A DNA stretch of 64,000 bases from Anisodus tanguticus (lineage: Eukaryota; Streptophyta; Magnoliopsida; Solanales; Solanaceae), in assembly GCA_034509755.1 (NCBI GenBank), contig CM067555.1:46210255-46274254 (forward strand), read 5' to 3'. This document shows, piece after piece, positions 29,944 to 42,500 of the stretch. The notes beneath the pieces were generated by a model. That model was not told the origin of the DNA, made no database searches, and saw only the letters and a program-made list of their open reading frames with translations. How positions within the stretch are numbered: the first letter of the stretch is position 1; each line of letters begins with the position of its first letter. The translations under genes and the position numbers were made by a program.

Positions 29944-30310
29944 ATTCAATGTTAATGACCTCATTCAATCTTTTTTTTGAGCCTTCACTATTGTGGGCTA
30001 GATGGATAGCTAGTAGTTATGAGCAGCAGTCCCGACTATAGATAGGAAAAGATGTAGAGGTGCGTGCCACACTCACGAGGGACTGAGAAGTTGACGAAGT
30101 AGCGAGTTAAATGAGAGGCTAAGTCAAAGGCGAGCCAATGAGCTTCTCAGTTAATGAAGAGCTTCCCTTGATGTGAGCAGAATATAAGAAGGCAAAACTA
30201 GACCAGTATTCCATAAAGGTCTCTTCTAAGTCCTCATAAAGAACTCACCACAACAAAAAAAAAGTTAATCAAGCTCCACCTCAATTCCAAACTAGTTGGG
30301 GTCAACAATA

Positions 30311-30419
30311 GATGAAACATGATAACATTCCGCGAGTCACCCATCCTAGTATTACCTCGCCCAAGCATATTTAAGGTTCTGATGAATTCTGGTGCATTAG
30401 TGCTGGTATGATTGCATCC
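30311..30419 (-). pseudogene. 5S rRNA-like sequence just downstream of the AP2M stop codon
   Basis: The minus strand reads 'ggatgcaatcataccagcac', 'taatgcacc', 'catcagaacctta', 'tgcttgggcgagg' and 'tactaggatgggtga', following the plant 5S rRNA order from its first base. The last third ('atcatgtttcatc') also aligns to the usual end. It is shorter than the usual ~120 nt and lacks about 8 bases around box A, while a box C-like 'ctaggatgggtga' survives. It starts 72 bases past the AP2M stop on the same strand. Adjacent 'ttgaccccaactagtttgga' resembles a dispersed retroposon tail, so it may be a retroposed or SINE-like copy. Confidence 0.8.
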
Positions 30420-30490
30420 CTCAAATAGATTAATTTTTACACTGGCTATTAATCGACAAGCAACCTCAAACTCACGTAAGTTGTTTCATC

Positions 30491-30571
30491 TTAGCACCTA
30501 ATCTCATAAGAACCAGCTTTGGTGATATAACGAACCCATTCAACTGTGTTGTAGCCACTCTTCTCCCACAC
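30491..30571 (-). CDS. AP2M: AP2M exon 13
   Basis: Residues 413-438, VWEKSGYNTVEWVRYITKAG to SYEIRC, then TAA. Acceptor TGTGCAG. Confidence 0.96.
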   Translation of the reverse strand: MWEKSGYNTVEWVRYITKAGSYEIRC

Positions 30572-33500
30572 CTGCACAGAACTGACTACATTAACCGAAT
30601 TTCATACCAAAAAAACAGCACAATTGAATTGTAAGTTTGGCAAACATACCTTGAGAAACCGAACACGCAATCCAGATGCTGTAAACATGGGAACCTGTAA
30701 AGAACAAGGAATCAGTCATGAAATCTAGAACCAATAGAATAAACCATGGTAAAACAAGGAAAATCCATAAATGTTGGAGACGATTATCACTTATTAGTGC
30801 CATAATTAAGTCTTGAATCAGGTCCTTTTTAACCATAACCTACAAGAACTACACCCTGCAATGACTCAACAACAACACACACACACACACACACACACCA
30901 TAAATGTTGGAGACGATTATCACTTATTAGCGCCATAATTAAGTCTTGAATCATGTCCTTTTTAACCATAACCTACAAGAACTACACCCTGCAATGACTC
31001 AACATACACACCCATACGCAAACCCCCTCCAAAAGATTTATTAAAGGGATAAAGAAAATCGTCAACTGTAAGGGAACAGGGGTTATCAGGTCTGTCAGAA
31101 GGGCAGATATTTCACCTGAAATTCCATCTGAATTGGCGGCCGAGTCAAGGACTTCTTCTCTGTAATTGTCGAAATTAACTCAACCTCAGCACTCAATGTT
31201 GACTCAGTTTGCCCTGGAAATTTTCTTATCCTGCACCAAGTTTGTCCATATTGAAGATCATATTTTTGAAGAAACTAGCTTTAATGCAGAAGAATGTACA
31301 AATACAGATAGGTGCCTACTAGCAAATACAAAACATGGTCATTGCAATATTCAATCGCATTAACCATAAACTCTTAAATATTTAGCAAAATAAAAGTACA
31401 CACTTCTGTATGCTCTACTATGACCAAGAAATTTTAAGGACTCGTTTGGACACATTGTTTTGCTTTTTTCAAAAATTTGTTTGGTACATCGTGTCAATTC
31501 TTCATTCAAACTTGAAAGTTTGAAGAACTGGTTAAAAAAATTCCCTCACAAATTTTACAACATTTTTCAAGTAAAAAGCATGTCCAAACACAAACTTCAA
31601 CTTCTAAATACTACTCCCTCAGTCCCAATTTAGGTGATATAGTTTGACTCGGCACAGACTTTAAGAAATAAAGGAAGATTTTTGAATCTTGTGGTCTAAA
31701 ACAAGTCAAAAATATTTGTGTGGTTATAGATCATCTCAATATGCGTAAAAGGTAAAAGTTAAAGTTAAATTGTTGCAAAATAAGGAAATGTATCATTCTT
31801 TTTGGGACGGACTAAAAAGGAAAGTGTATCACATAAATTGGGATAGAGGGAGTACTTTTTTTTTTTTTCAAATATCACCCAACTCGTGTCCAAACACCTA
31901 CTAAGTAGTAAATATATTCAAATATAAACACAAAAAGGAAGATGTAATTGGGAAGAAAATAAACATATAGGAATTTCCGAACAATTGAGCCATCTGTTAC
32001 TATATAAATCCAAGACCTAGAGAAATTATCCACCTCTTTCTGGATTATTTTATATTACACACAGCTGAGCTTAGGTAAATTAAATTCGTCCAATTAGCCA
32101 CAATCAGGAAGATAAGTGTTACCATTGATTTATCCTACTGTCCAGGAGACATATGGACAAACCAAACAGGAAGGTTCCACTCTTCTTCACCATATCTTCA
32201 AGATATATGTCAATAGAGGTCGAGAATAGGGGTGTCAAATGGGTGGCTTGGGCTGAATTTGAACAGGTCAAAATGAATTGAGTTAATAAATGGGCGGGTC
32301 AAAGTTACTTGGGTTGAAATGGTCTAAAAATGGGTCACAACCCACCGCCCAATTCATACTGAGTTTTAATTTCTTTATTTTTTGTTATAATTTGTTTAAG
32401 TACCTAATAGGACCTTTTAATTTATTATGACTATATACAACATATCAAAGAAAAAATGTCTTTTAACAATATTTTGACAAGGTTTCTCATCGGTCAATTT
32501 GGACTACATATCAGCCCAACTTTTAAATGGGCTAAATTGGATGGGTAAAAATGAGCTGAATTAATAAATGGGCCGGTTGGGCAGACCATGTTTTCATGGG
32601 TTAATTTCGGCAATCCTAGTCAAGAATCATGACAATCATGATTAAGCAATTGAATACTCACTTCCAGACCAAACAGTCAATGGCTGGATTATACTTTGCT
32701 CTCCCTGACGTCACCTGGAAGTTTGTTTTTGCAGTTTGCTTTGGAACTGGAATTTTAATAACGACTCCAAGAGAAAACATTTTTGCACCAAACACACTCT
32801 TAACCTGAAAAACAATCAAAATTAGCAATAGTCAGTCATGTAATTAAACACAGATTGATGTTTCAAATGATAATTCATTGCATATCGAACCTTAACATTC
32901 ACTTCCATACGTGTACGGCCTAATTCTTTGATAGTTGGTAATACGCGGAAAGGAAGATTTACTCCTTCAGTAATGCGGTACCTGAAGATAAACACAGTTC
33001 AACAATTTCAGGCACTTTTTATAAAAGTCTGCCCAAATCACCCTTCATATTATCCTTATATCCGTAATAAACACCTTATGATTTCATTAACACTTAAAAA
33101 AAAACATTAAATTTTACCCTATATATCCACTTTATAGGAAGAACCAAAAACACGATAAAAAATAATCTTTGCATTACAATCCTTGCATTACTAATCCATG
33201 TATTACAATCAAATCTAAACAACCCCTTGATTTACTGTGACGTGAAACCATTTTTCAAGGAAGTTCAGCAATTGCTACTAGAATATAATGAGGAACCACA
33301 GCTTCAGCCTTCTGGCTTGAGATGAGAGAAAAAGAATAGAGTCCAGAAAATAAAAATGTATAGATAGAAATATGAACTTACTTCATCAATTCAAATTCAC
33401 CATCAGGCGGGACAAAGCTGACAGTCTTTTCCGAGTTGAATCTTGTTAAATTTACACATTGGTGGAAAGTAACATCATCGAGCTCAATAGTTTTACCGCT

Positions 33501-36500
33501 GCACCAAGCAGCAGAGCAATATACTATGTTAACAAACAGAAATAATTAACTAAACATGTAGCTGCTGAAACTAATTGGAGACCGAACTGCTAGATAATCA
33601 CATGTTTGAGCACAGCATTGAAAATATGCATATAAGGAGAAACAACTGAAAGAAGCAGAATGGCAATGGAGAGGATTATTATCTTTACTCTTTAAGGTAA
33701 ATTAATTGAGGAGATGAATGACAGGGATAGATAATGATTAACTTTTTCCTTTTTGAGAAGATCAATTTTGGACTTTGAAAGAACTAAAAGATTCAACTTT
33801 CTCCAGGAAACAAATGGTATAGATGAAACACAGAGGGCACTATCATTCAAGTGAACTTTCCAGAAACAACTAGCTCAAGAAGCTATGACGAAACACACAA
33901 TTATCTTTTTGATCAGGTAAGGTAACTGTATTTCAATCATAAAAATGGCCAAAAATCTGTTCGTTTACAAGGGGTATGAAACACACAATTATTCAGACAC
34001 TACCTCTTAGTCGGACGGGACTTGAGCTGTGACTCTTTCTCAAGACCAATTTTATCATTTAAGCCCAACTTCAGATCAGGCATTCCAGAAAGGAAGCATT
34101 TCATGAGAACCTTCCCAGTTACATCACAACGGAGGACGCTACCTGCAAGTATAGTATTATTAATCGAGAACAAAAAAATGGGGATAAAAGGGAACCTACC
34201 AAACTACAAAACTTCTACCTTGTGAAGACATAAGGAGATTCACACTCTCCACAATATCCAGAAATACCTGTTGAATATATAAACCTTCATCAAATGCTGG
34301 TATACTAGGGAAGATAAAATATCGTAGAAATTTAAGAAATACAGAGCCAAAAACCACCTCATTCTTCTTATAAACAAGACCCTCCCTGCGCCAACCGACC
34401 GCACCAGTGACTTGCAATGTCGCATTTGGAACTGGTTTATCTACATGCTGCAGGATTTTGTTGCATTGTTAAGGGGAAAAACAGAGTAATATTATACTCA
34501 AAATTCATCTTTACTATCTCACTGCATGATACTTCTCATGAATTATTCTATTAAGTTAATCAAACAGGAAGCTTAACAAAAAAAAAAGTAAGTAAATCAA
34601 ACAGGTAGATAATCTAAATCTTTTGTTCAACAATTTTGGTCATACTACAAAAGCAAGCACATTAGAAAACAACAAACCTTGGATGAAAAGGATGACCGAA
34701 CACCTTCCTGAGTAATGTAGAGTTTCAAAATTTCAGGTGAAAGATTTTGAGGGTAACCAAAATCCATAATTTCTGCGGTTTTAGACAAATAAAGGAAAAT
34801 TCGATTACTCTATTAGACATAAAAAAGATTATATTAAAAAAACATGAAGCAATACACATTGCACTCGGTAAGTTACAATAAACAATTATCTACCTTGGAA
34901 AATATGTGTACTTAACGTTTTCATAAGCAGTCTCGAAAAGCAACAAAAAATTGCCAATAGATTGTGTAAAATTTCTATGAACTGAAAAGTTGGTAAACGG
35001 ACACAGTACAGGAATACATTCTTTATTGACACCGCGCCCCAGTATATAGTTCTAACTAGGGCTAGAAGATGGAAGACTAGCTAGTCAAGTAAGCAGAACG
35101 TTGAACATTTTGTGCAGACGGAGTAGACAGACCACCAGCCGCAAGTCAAATTTTGCAGAGAGTGGTTGAAGAGAGATCCACTTCAGGATATCATAAAGAA
35201 ATATTTTGATATCAGCAACTAGAGGGTATGCCAAAGAGGATCTATGCACATGTTCAAGTGCACTGAGCAATAATTCTTGGAAGGATAAATTAATGATACA
35301 AAAATAGGGTCTCACCAAAGAAAACCAAAGTCCCTGTCCACGTATTTCTTTCCTTTCAATTATAAAAGAGGTTTCAAAACATTCTTAACCAAGACCAAAA
35401 TATTATTCCACTATACCTAATTCATCTCTATAGACATGCTTTGGGCCTATAACGCTGCTCTCAACATTAGTGATGTTATATGCACACAACCCCCTGTTAA
35501 AGCCAGACCAAAAGGAGCATAGGCAACCAGGGTAAATGAACATTACAACCAGAGGTGGGTCCATATTTAAAGTTTATGGGTTCCTATAACGACTTGTCAA
35601 ACCCTGATAAAATGTCAAATGCTAAATAATCTCTGCAAACCTTACCGTCCAATAGCTCGTAAATCAAAACAAAATTATCGCGGATGGCATCTTCATCAAA
35701 GGCACCACCAAAATAAGATTTGAATAGTGTAACAGCCTGCATGAGAATTGGAGATTGCAATTCTATTATTCTTGTGGTAAAAAGAAAACACTGACAGAAC
35801 ACGCAGAGATACACATTTACGTAATAAAGTCATTGTCATGGCATTATGTTTATCACCTCCATTTCTTAGGGTGTACCAGGAATGCTTCTTTAGAAGAGAG
35901 AATGTAAAAGGTGCGCTAATTCAATATAATATTTTTTTCTTAACATAGTGTTCGAGCCAGCTTGCTGCACCTCGACTAATGCTAATTCAATATAACTAAA
36001 ACATTGGAATCTAAGATACTGGTCCTGAAATGCTTCTAATCCGTAAGATAAACACATAAAACTGCTCATTTGAAACAGGTCTTCTTTTTAATAACAGTAA
36101 AAGGCTATTATTATCGTTTTAGTAGCACCTAAAAAGCAAAGATAACACTAGTCAACTAAAGCAGAGGAAGTAACCAAAAGTAGAAAGGGGGGAAAATAAG
36201 AGAAAACTACTCCAACTATATTACCCAACAAAACGCTCCCCGTCCTCCACTTAGCAACAAAAACCTGATGCTAAGAGAGCACAAATCTACCTTCTCCACT
36301 TACTCCAGAGAGAGAGAGAGAGAGAGAGAAGCACATGAAAGCTTTCGTTACAAAAAAATAACAAGCAGTGGTTCAGATCAAAGTCATCAGTCAGAGTGCA
36401 AGTATGATTCTAATGAGCAGTAGATAGTTTACCTCAACAACAAACTTGAATGCACATGCAACATTTGCATTGCTGCTAACAACAATCACAATATAGACAT

Positions 36501-39500
36501 TGCTAATTCTCATGTACAAGAAAGAGCAGCCTCCAATCTGCCGGACGGGACATGTACCAAGTTCTTTTGACTGCATTATGTGCATCCGGAAGGCATCTAC
36601 CATATTCCCCCTAATAAAATTTGAATAGGTTCAAGTTAAATGAAAATTATATAGCAGAGTGATGTAGTAACTGACTTCTTTATTCTGACAGGTGACATGA
36701 TGATTGAATTCACATGCATTTTATTTGAAAGAGGAACTTAGCTTACTTCATACAAACACAAGCACTAAATAACATGACAACCAAAAATAATGAGTAGAAG
36801 TTATTTAAAAGTACTTATGCTGATGGCACTGAATATCAAAAACTCAAAGCAAAGACTTTAACAGATACAAGCTACAAAATGATCAAAATTTCTAGATTAG
36901 CAGGCCAAGAAGTACATACTTCTCACATGTGAACATTTTTGTATTAGAAACAGAACTGATATGCAAGGGACTGAGGCACCAATTAGACATGTGTTTGACT
37001 GAAGATAAATCATGATGAACTAAACACGTTTTCACCACTTCCTGAAGAGGCAAGATTAAAGCTTAAAGAGATTCTAATTTTTTGGACAGTGGGTCAAAAT
37101 TGAGAAACAAGAAACAATGAAGAATATTGATCCTCCATTGCCAAATTAAGAAATCCATAAACACCGCAATTAGTTAGTGAGAGTGCCCCGAACGAAATGA
37201 CTTGCTATGGTTTTTACAGTCAGTTTGATGAACAAAAGATATCAAAGTGGAAAGTCATTAATCTTTTGGATAATAATCAGAAGAAAAAACCTAGAAGATG
37301 CAAGGTTTTGCATTTCTAGAGTGTCTATTAGAGATTCATTAAGAACTTGATCAAAGAAATTATGTCGAGTCACGAAGAGAGTAACAAGACATTGATTTCT
37401 TAAACATAACAGGTATAAGAAAGTACAATTTTCATTAGAAATGCTATTTCAACCAGTCAATTTGGTGAAAAGCACTATCCTCATCTTTTTACTCCTAGGA
37501 AGATGACACTTCAAGCTACATTTACAGCTATATAAGAAGAATGTACAGGAAATTGTAGACAGATTAGCAACTCCTTTGCTTCTAATTTTAATTTTAATTA
37601 TATTGTCAATGTAACCAAAACAAAAGGAGGGGGGGGGGGGGGGGGGGGGCGCTCCTCTTACAATATATTTGCATTGTATTCTTCAAAAGGCAAGTATTTG
37701 GTATATCAATAAAGATTATAAGGTGATGATAAATTTAGATCTCAGGTCGGCGATTAGGCAGAGGATATAGGAGTTGCTGATCCCTAATGCTACTGGGAAA
37801 TGTTCCACTGCAACTTCATTATGTTAAAAGCTTAATATTCTCCTTATCAAGGTAAAAAAAAGGTTAATATTCTCTGAGGATGTACGTTTCTGACTTTTTA
37901 ATCTCTTGAAATCTCACCTCTATCACCTCCAAGCATTATTTAACTCAAGTCAGACTGAAGCATATTGCATTCTATCTTTGTGTTCTTCATTTCCCTTCTT
38001 CTCCAGCTGACAATAAGTACTCAAGAGTGATCTTTGGACCACACAGCTGCTCAACTCAAACACTAGCTGTAAAGTCTACCAGAAATGTTCCATGTGCGCT
38101 TTCAACTAGGAAAATACTTAACAACTTCATATATTTCCTTTATCTCACTCATTTCTAAGAAAATGTAAGAGTTAAAAATGTTAATTCCTCTAAAGGAAAC
38201 AAATAAAGAATCCTAATTTTGTTGCTCTTGACTGAGGCAAAAGGCTGGCAAGCTGGTTTTTCCTTTTACTTTTAGGACGGCGAAAATGCCCAAGGAATGG
38301 AGGTGGAGTACAATGGTTCCTTTGTAGAAGAACAAGGGCGACATTCAGAGTTGCAACAACTATAGGGGTATCAAGCTGCTAAGCCACACTATGAAAGTTT
38401 GGGAGAGGGTGGTGGAGATGAGGGTGCGAAGAGGCGTGTCTATTTCTGAGAACCAGTTCGGATTCATGCCGGGGCGCTCGAATACAAAAGCCATCCATCT
38501 TGTAAGGAGATTGGTAAAGTAGTTTAGAGAGAGGAAGAGGGATCTTCATGTGGTATTCATCAGCCTAGAGAAGGCATACGACAAAGTACCAAGAGAAGTT
38601 CTATGGAAATGCTTGGAGGCTAGAGGTGTACTGGTGGCATATACTAGGGCGATCAAGGATATGTATGATATAGCCAAGAACAGGGTAAGGATAATGGGAG
38701 GAGACTCGGAGCACTTTCCAGTAATGATGGGGTTGCACCAGGGATCGGCTCTCAGTCCGTTTCTATTTGCCTTGGTGATGGATGGATTGACGCGGCAAAT
38801 CCAAGGTGAGGTGTCAAGATGTATGTTATTCGCGGATGACATAATTCTGATTGACGAGACTCGTAGCGGAGTTAATGATAAGCTGGAGGTTTGACGAGAA
38901 ACCCTGGGGTCTAAAGGGTTCAGGTTGAGTAAGACCAAGACGGAATATTTGGAGTGCAAGTTCAGCGACGCAACACTTGAGGCTGGCGTAGAAATGAGGC
39001 TTGGTACCCAGGTCATTCAAAAGAAAGGAACTTTCAAGTATCTTGGGTCTATAATCCAAGGGAATGGGGAAATTGATGATGATATCACACATCGTATTGG
39101 GGAAGGGTGGATGAAATGAAGGCTAGCATTCGGAGTTTTGTGCAACAAAAAGGTGTCTCCAAAACTTAAAGTTCTACAGAGCGGTGGTTAGATCAACTAT
39201 GTTGTACGGGGCAGAGTGTTGGCCAATCAAAAACTCTCACGTCCAGAAGATGAAAGTTGCGGAAATGAGGATGTTGCGATGGATGTGTGGGCATACTCGA
39301 AGATCATTCAGGATATTTGGCATATGTGTTGCCCTTGTAAACATTCAATGGGTTAAATTTTAAAATTAAAAATTAAAAATTAAAATCAACATTGTTTGTC
39401 TTTTAACTAGTTAGGCAAAATTTTACTCCAAGACTTAATTTTTCTTATACAACAATACAAACAATCTGCTACATTTAACAACGTCAACAAGTAAACCTTA

Positions 39501-42500
39501 ATCTAACTAACTGGTAGGCATAAGATTAAAAAAAGGTTCCAGCTTTGAGCTTACCACACCACACATCACAAAAACTTTCTAGCAGCAGACTACAATTCAT
39601 TCATCAAAATTCAAAAGATAAATTAACTATCATTTCTCTTAAACTAATCCCCTAAATCAAAATCAAAGTAAAAGTGAGCAAGGAAATAAAACTTTTGATT
39701 TAGTTAGGCAAAATTTTACACCCGGACTTGTTTTTCTTATACAGCATTACAAACAATCTACTATGTTTAACAACTAAACCTTAACTAACCGGCATTACCT
39801 GATCTAATGGCATAAGATAAACAAAGCTCCCACCTTTGAACTTACTACACACAAGGGCGGAGCTAGGGGGTGCAATAGGTCCATCCGAACCCTTTTCCGG
39901 AAAACTACACCATACATATAAAAGTCAAATTTCAAAATGAGTTTTTTAGGGAAAAGGGTCAAAAATACCCCTCTACTTTGGGGAAAGGGCTAAAAATACC
40001 TTCTGTTACGAATTTGGGTTAAAAATACCCCTCCCGTCATTAAAGTTTTCAAATATACCCCTCTTAACGGAAATTCCCAAATCCCCTAAAATAACCCGAT
40101 TTCATTTTTTAAACCCGCTCCATTATTTAAACCGACCCAACTAAATAATAACCCATAGATTCTTTGCCTGTTTGTTCTCCTAACCCTGCTCTTTTGGGGT
40201 TACAACGCATAACAGTACTCATCCAGTGTACAAGAGTACCTTTTTGGTACACATCACTAATAGTATTGATTTATTACGATTGTTTTCTCTGTGTTTCTAA
40301 AGATACCTTTTTGGATCTTCTTCTAGAAATATAACATATGATCTACAATGATTCATGTAACTACTGATCACGTGATATTGGATAGATATGTGGGTTTTTG
40401 TCAAGTTTAGCTCTAAAGGTGTATGGTACAACTTGGGAAATTGTTAAGCCATGAATTAGTTGGTAGCTGTACTATTTAGTTGGTCGGTTTAAATAATGGA
40501 GCGGGTTTAAAAAATGAAATCGGGTTATTTTGGGGGATTTCTGTTTAGAGGGTATATTTGAAAATTTTAATGACAGGAGGGGTATTTTTTACCCAAATTC
40601 GTAACGGAGGGTATTTTTAGCCCTTTTCCCAAAGTAGAGGGGTATTTTTTATCCTTTTCCCCCGTTTTTATGTATATACAATAGATGTTCCCTTAGCTTC
40701 TTCACGTGTTTACTTATTTATATTTTGAATAATCTAAGTGAAAATTCTGGCTCTCATTACGAAAACTTTCTAGCAGCAGATTAGAACTCATTCATCAAAT
40801 TTGAAAAGATAAATCAACAATAGTTTCTCTTAAACTAAGTCCTAAATCAAAATCAAGTAACATTGAGCAAACAAAGAAATTGGGTATAATATTAGAATAT
40901 ACTCGACATCTCGCGGTAGAGGCGGTCAATATCCACACAGGAAATCAAACTTCTAATTAGTTACGCAAAATTCCACACCAAGACTTAGTTTTTTCTTACA
41001 CTGCAGTACAAACAATCTGTTATGTTTAACAACTTTAACAACTAAACCTTAACCTAACTAACGGGGAATCACCTGATCTAATGGCAACAACAACAACAAC
41101 AACAACATACCCAGTGAAATTCACAACGTGGGGTTTGGGGAGGGTAGAGTGTACGCAGACCTTACCTCTACCTTGGTAGGTAGAGCGGCTGTTTCCGAGA
41201 GACCCTTGGCTCAAGACAAAGCACAAGCAAAGCAAGAGAAACGGTCAGACTCGGACAAGCAATTTAAAACACTATGAAAATGCTGGTATCAAAAGCGAAT
41301 AAGTCATGATAGCACATTCTGAAAAAAGAAGCAATAACTAACGCATGTAAATAAGATAAACAAAGTACACTAGAGAACACATAGCAACAGAAATCAAACG
41401 ATAGGGGATTATAAAGCAATACTGCGCCTACTAGTATGATAGGAAATTAGAAAGTGCAAATAATCAACCGACTTCTGTACCATCTTCTACTACTTCGCTG
41501 CAACCTTATAAAAAACATGTGGTTTCTGCTACTAGAATTCAAGGCCTTAGAAATAAAATGTTTAGTGGTTCAACTTCTTCACAAGTTAGCGAATTTGATA
41601 TTTATATTTTGCAGGGTGTTGTACCGTACGAATTAATTGTCAATGATGAAGGACATGAAGACTTGCTGAAATACTAGAGGGACAATGAGAAGATATTTCC
41701 GACACTAGCAAAGATGACCCGAGATGTGTTGAACAGTCAAGCGTCATCAACAACGTCTGAAAGAATTTTTTCTACAGAAAGATTTCAAATAGGAGAACAC
41801 AAACATTCATTGGCGGAAGACACATTGGAGATTGTAGTTCTATTAAGAGATTGGATTCGAGCGGAGCGTAGAAGGTGCGGTCAACCGGAGATCAACGAAG
41901 AAGAAGACTACAACTACAACGAAATCTTGTCCGAGGGAATAGGAAGCGACGTCGAACAATTTGACCAACAACTTCCAATTCCAACCGAAGATCCTCAAGT
42001 GATTGTGAGAAAATTAGAAAAAGTATGGTTAATTACGTAATTTTTTTAATTGCAATTTTACTATGTGATTTGCAACTTTTGAACAACACCACAAAGTTGT
42101 AATTGTATTACAAAAAAATTATATTTCTATTAATATAAGAGGCAAAAAAAATGAAAACCTGATCCCGCCCCGCCCGTCCCCCAACACCAGTCCCCTTTTC
42201 CGGCAGGATGTGGGACGGGACATCTGCTTGTCCCGCTAATCCCGGCCCTCCTGTCCCGCCGGAGACCCAATCCCGACCCTTCCCTCCGTCCCGTCGGGTC
42301 CCATCCCGCCAAGACCCGCTAACCACCCCTATCTGCAATAGCATACACCATGACACATCCACTTGCATTTGTCGCGTCAGTCCATCCATCACCAAGGCAA
42401 ATAGGAATGGGCTAAGAGTTTATCTCTAGTGCAGCCCCATCATCACTGAGAAGTGTTCCGAGTCTCCTCCTATTGTCCGTACCCTGATCTTGGCTTCATC

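Noticed and set aside
35940..35990. 'gtgttcgagccagcttgctg' then 'cacctcgactaa' in AP2M intron 3
   Set aside because: It recalls a common dispersed plant repeat, but it is too short to delimit an element.
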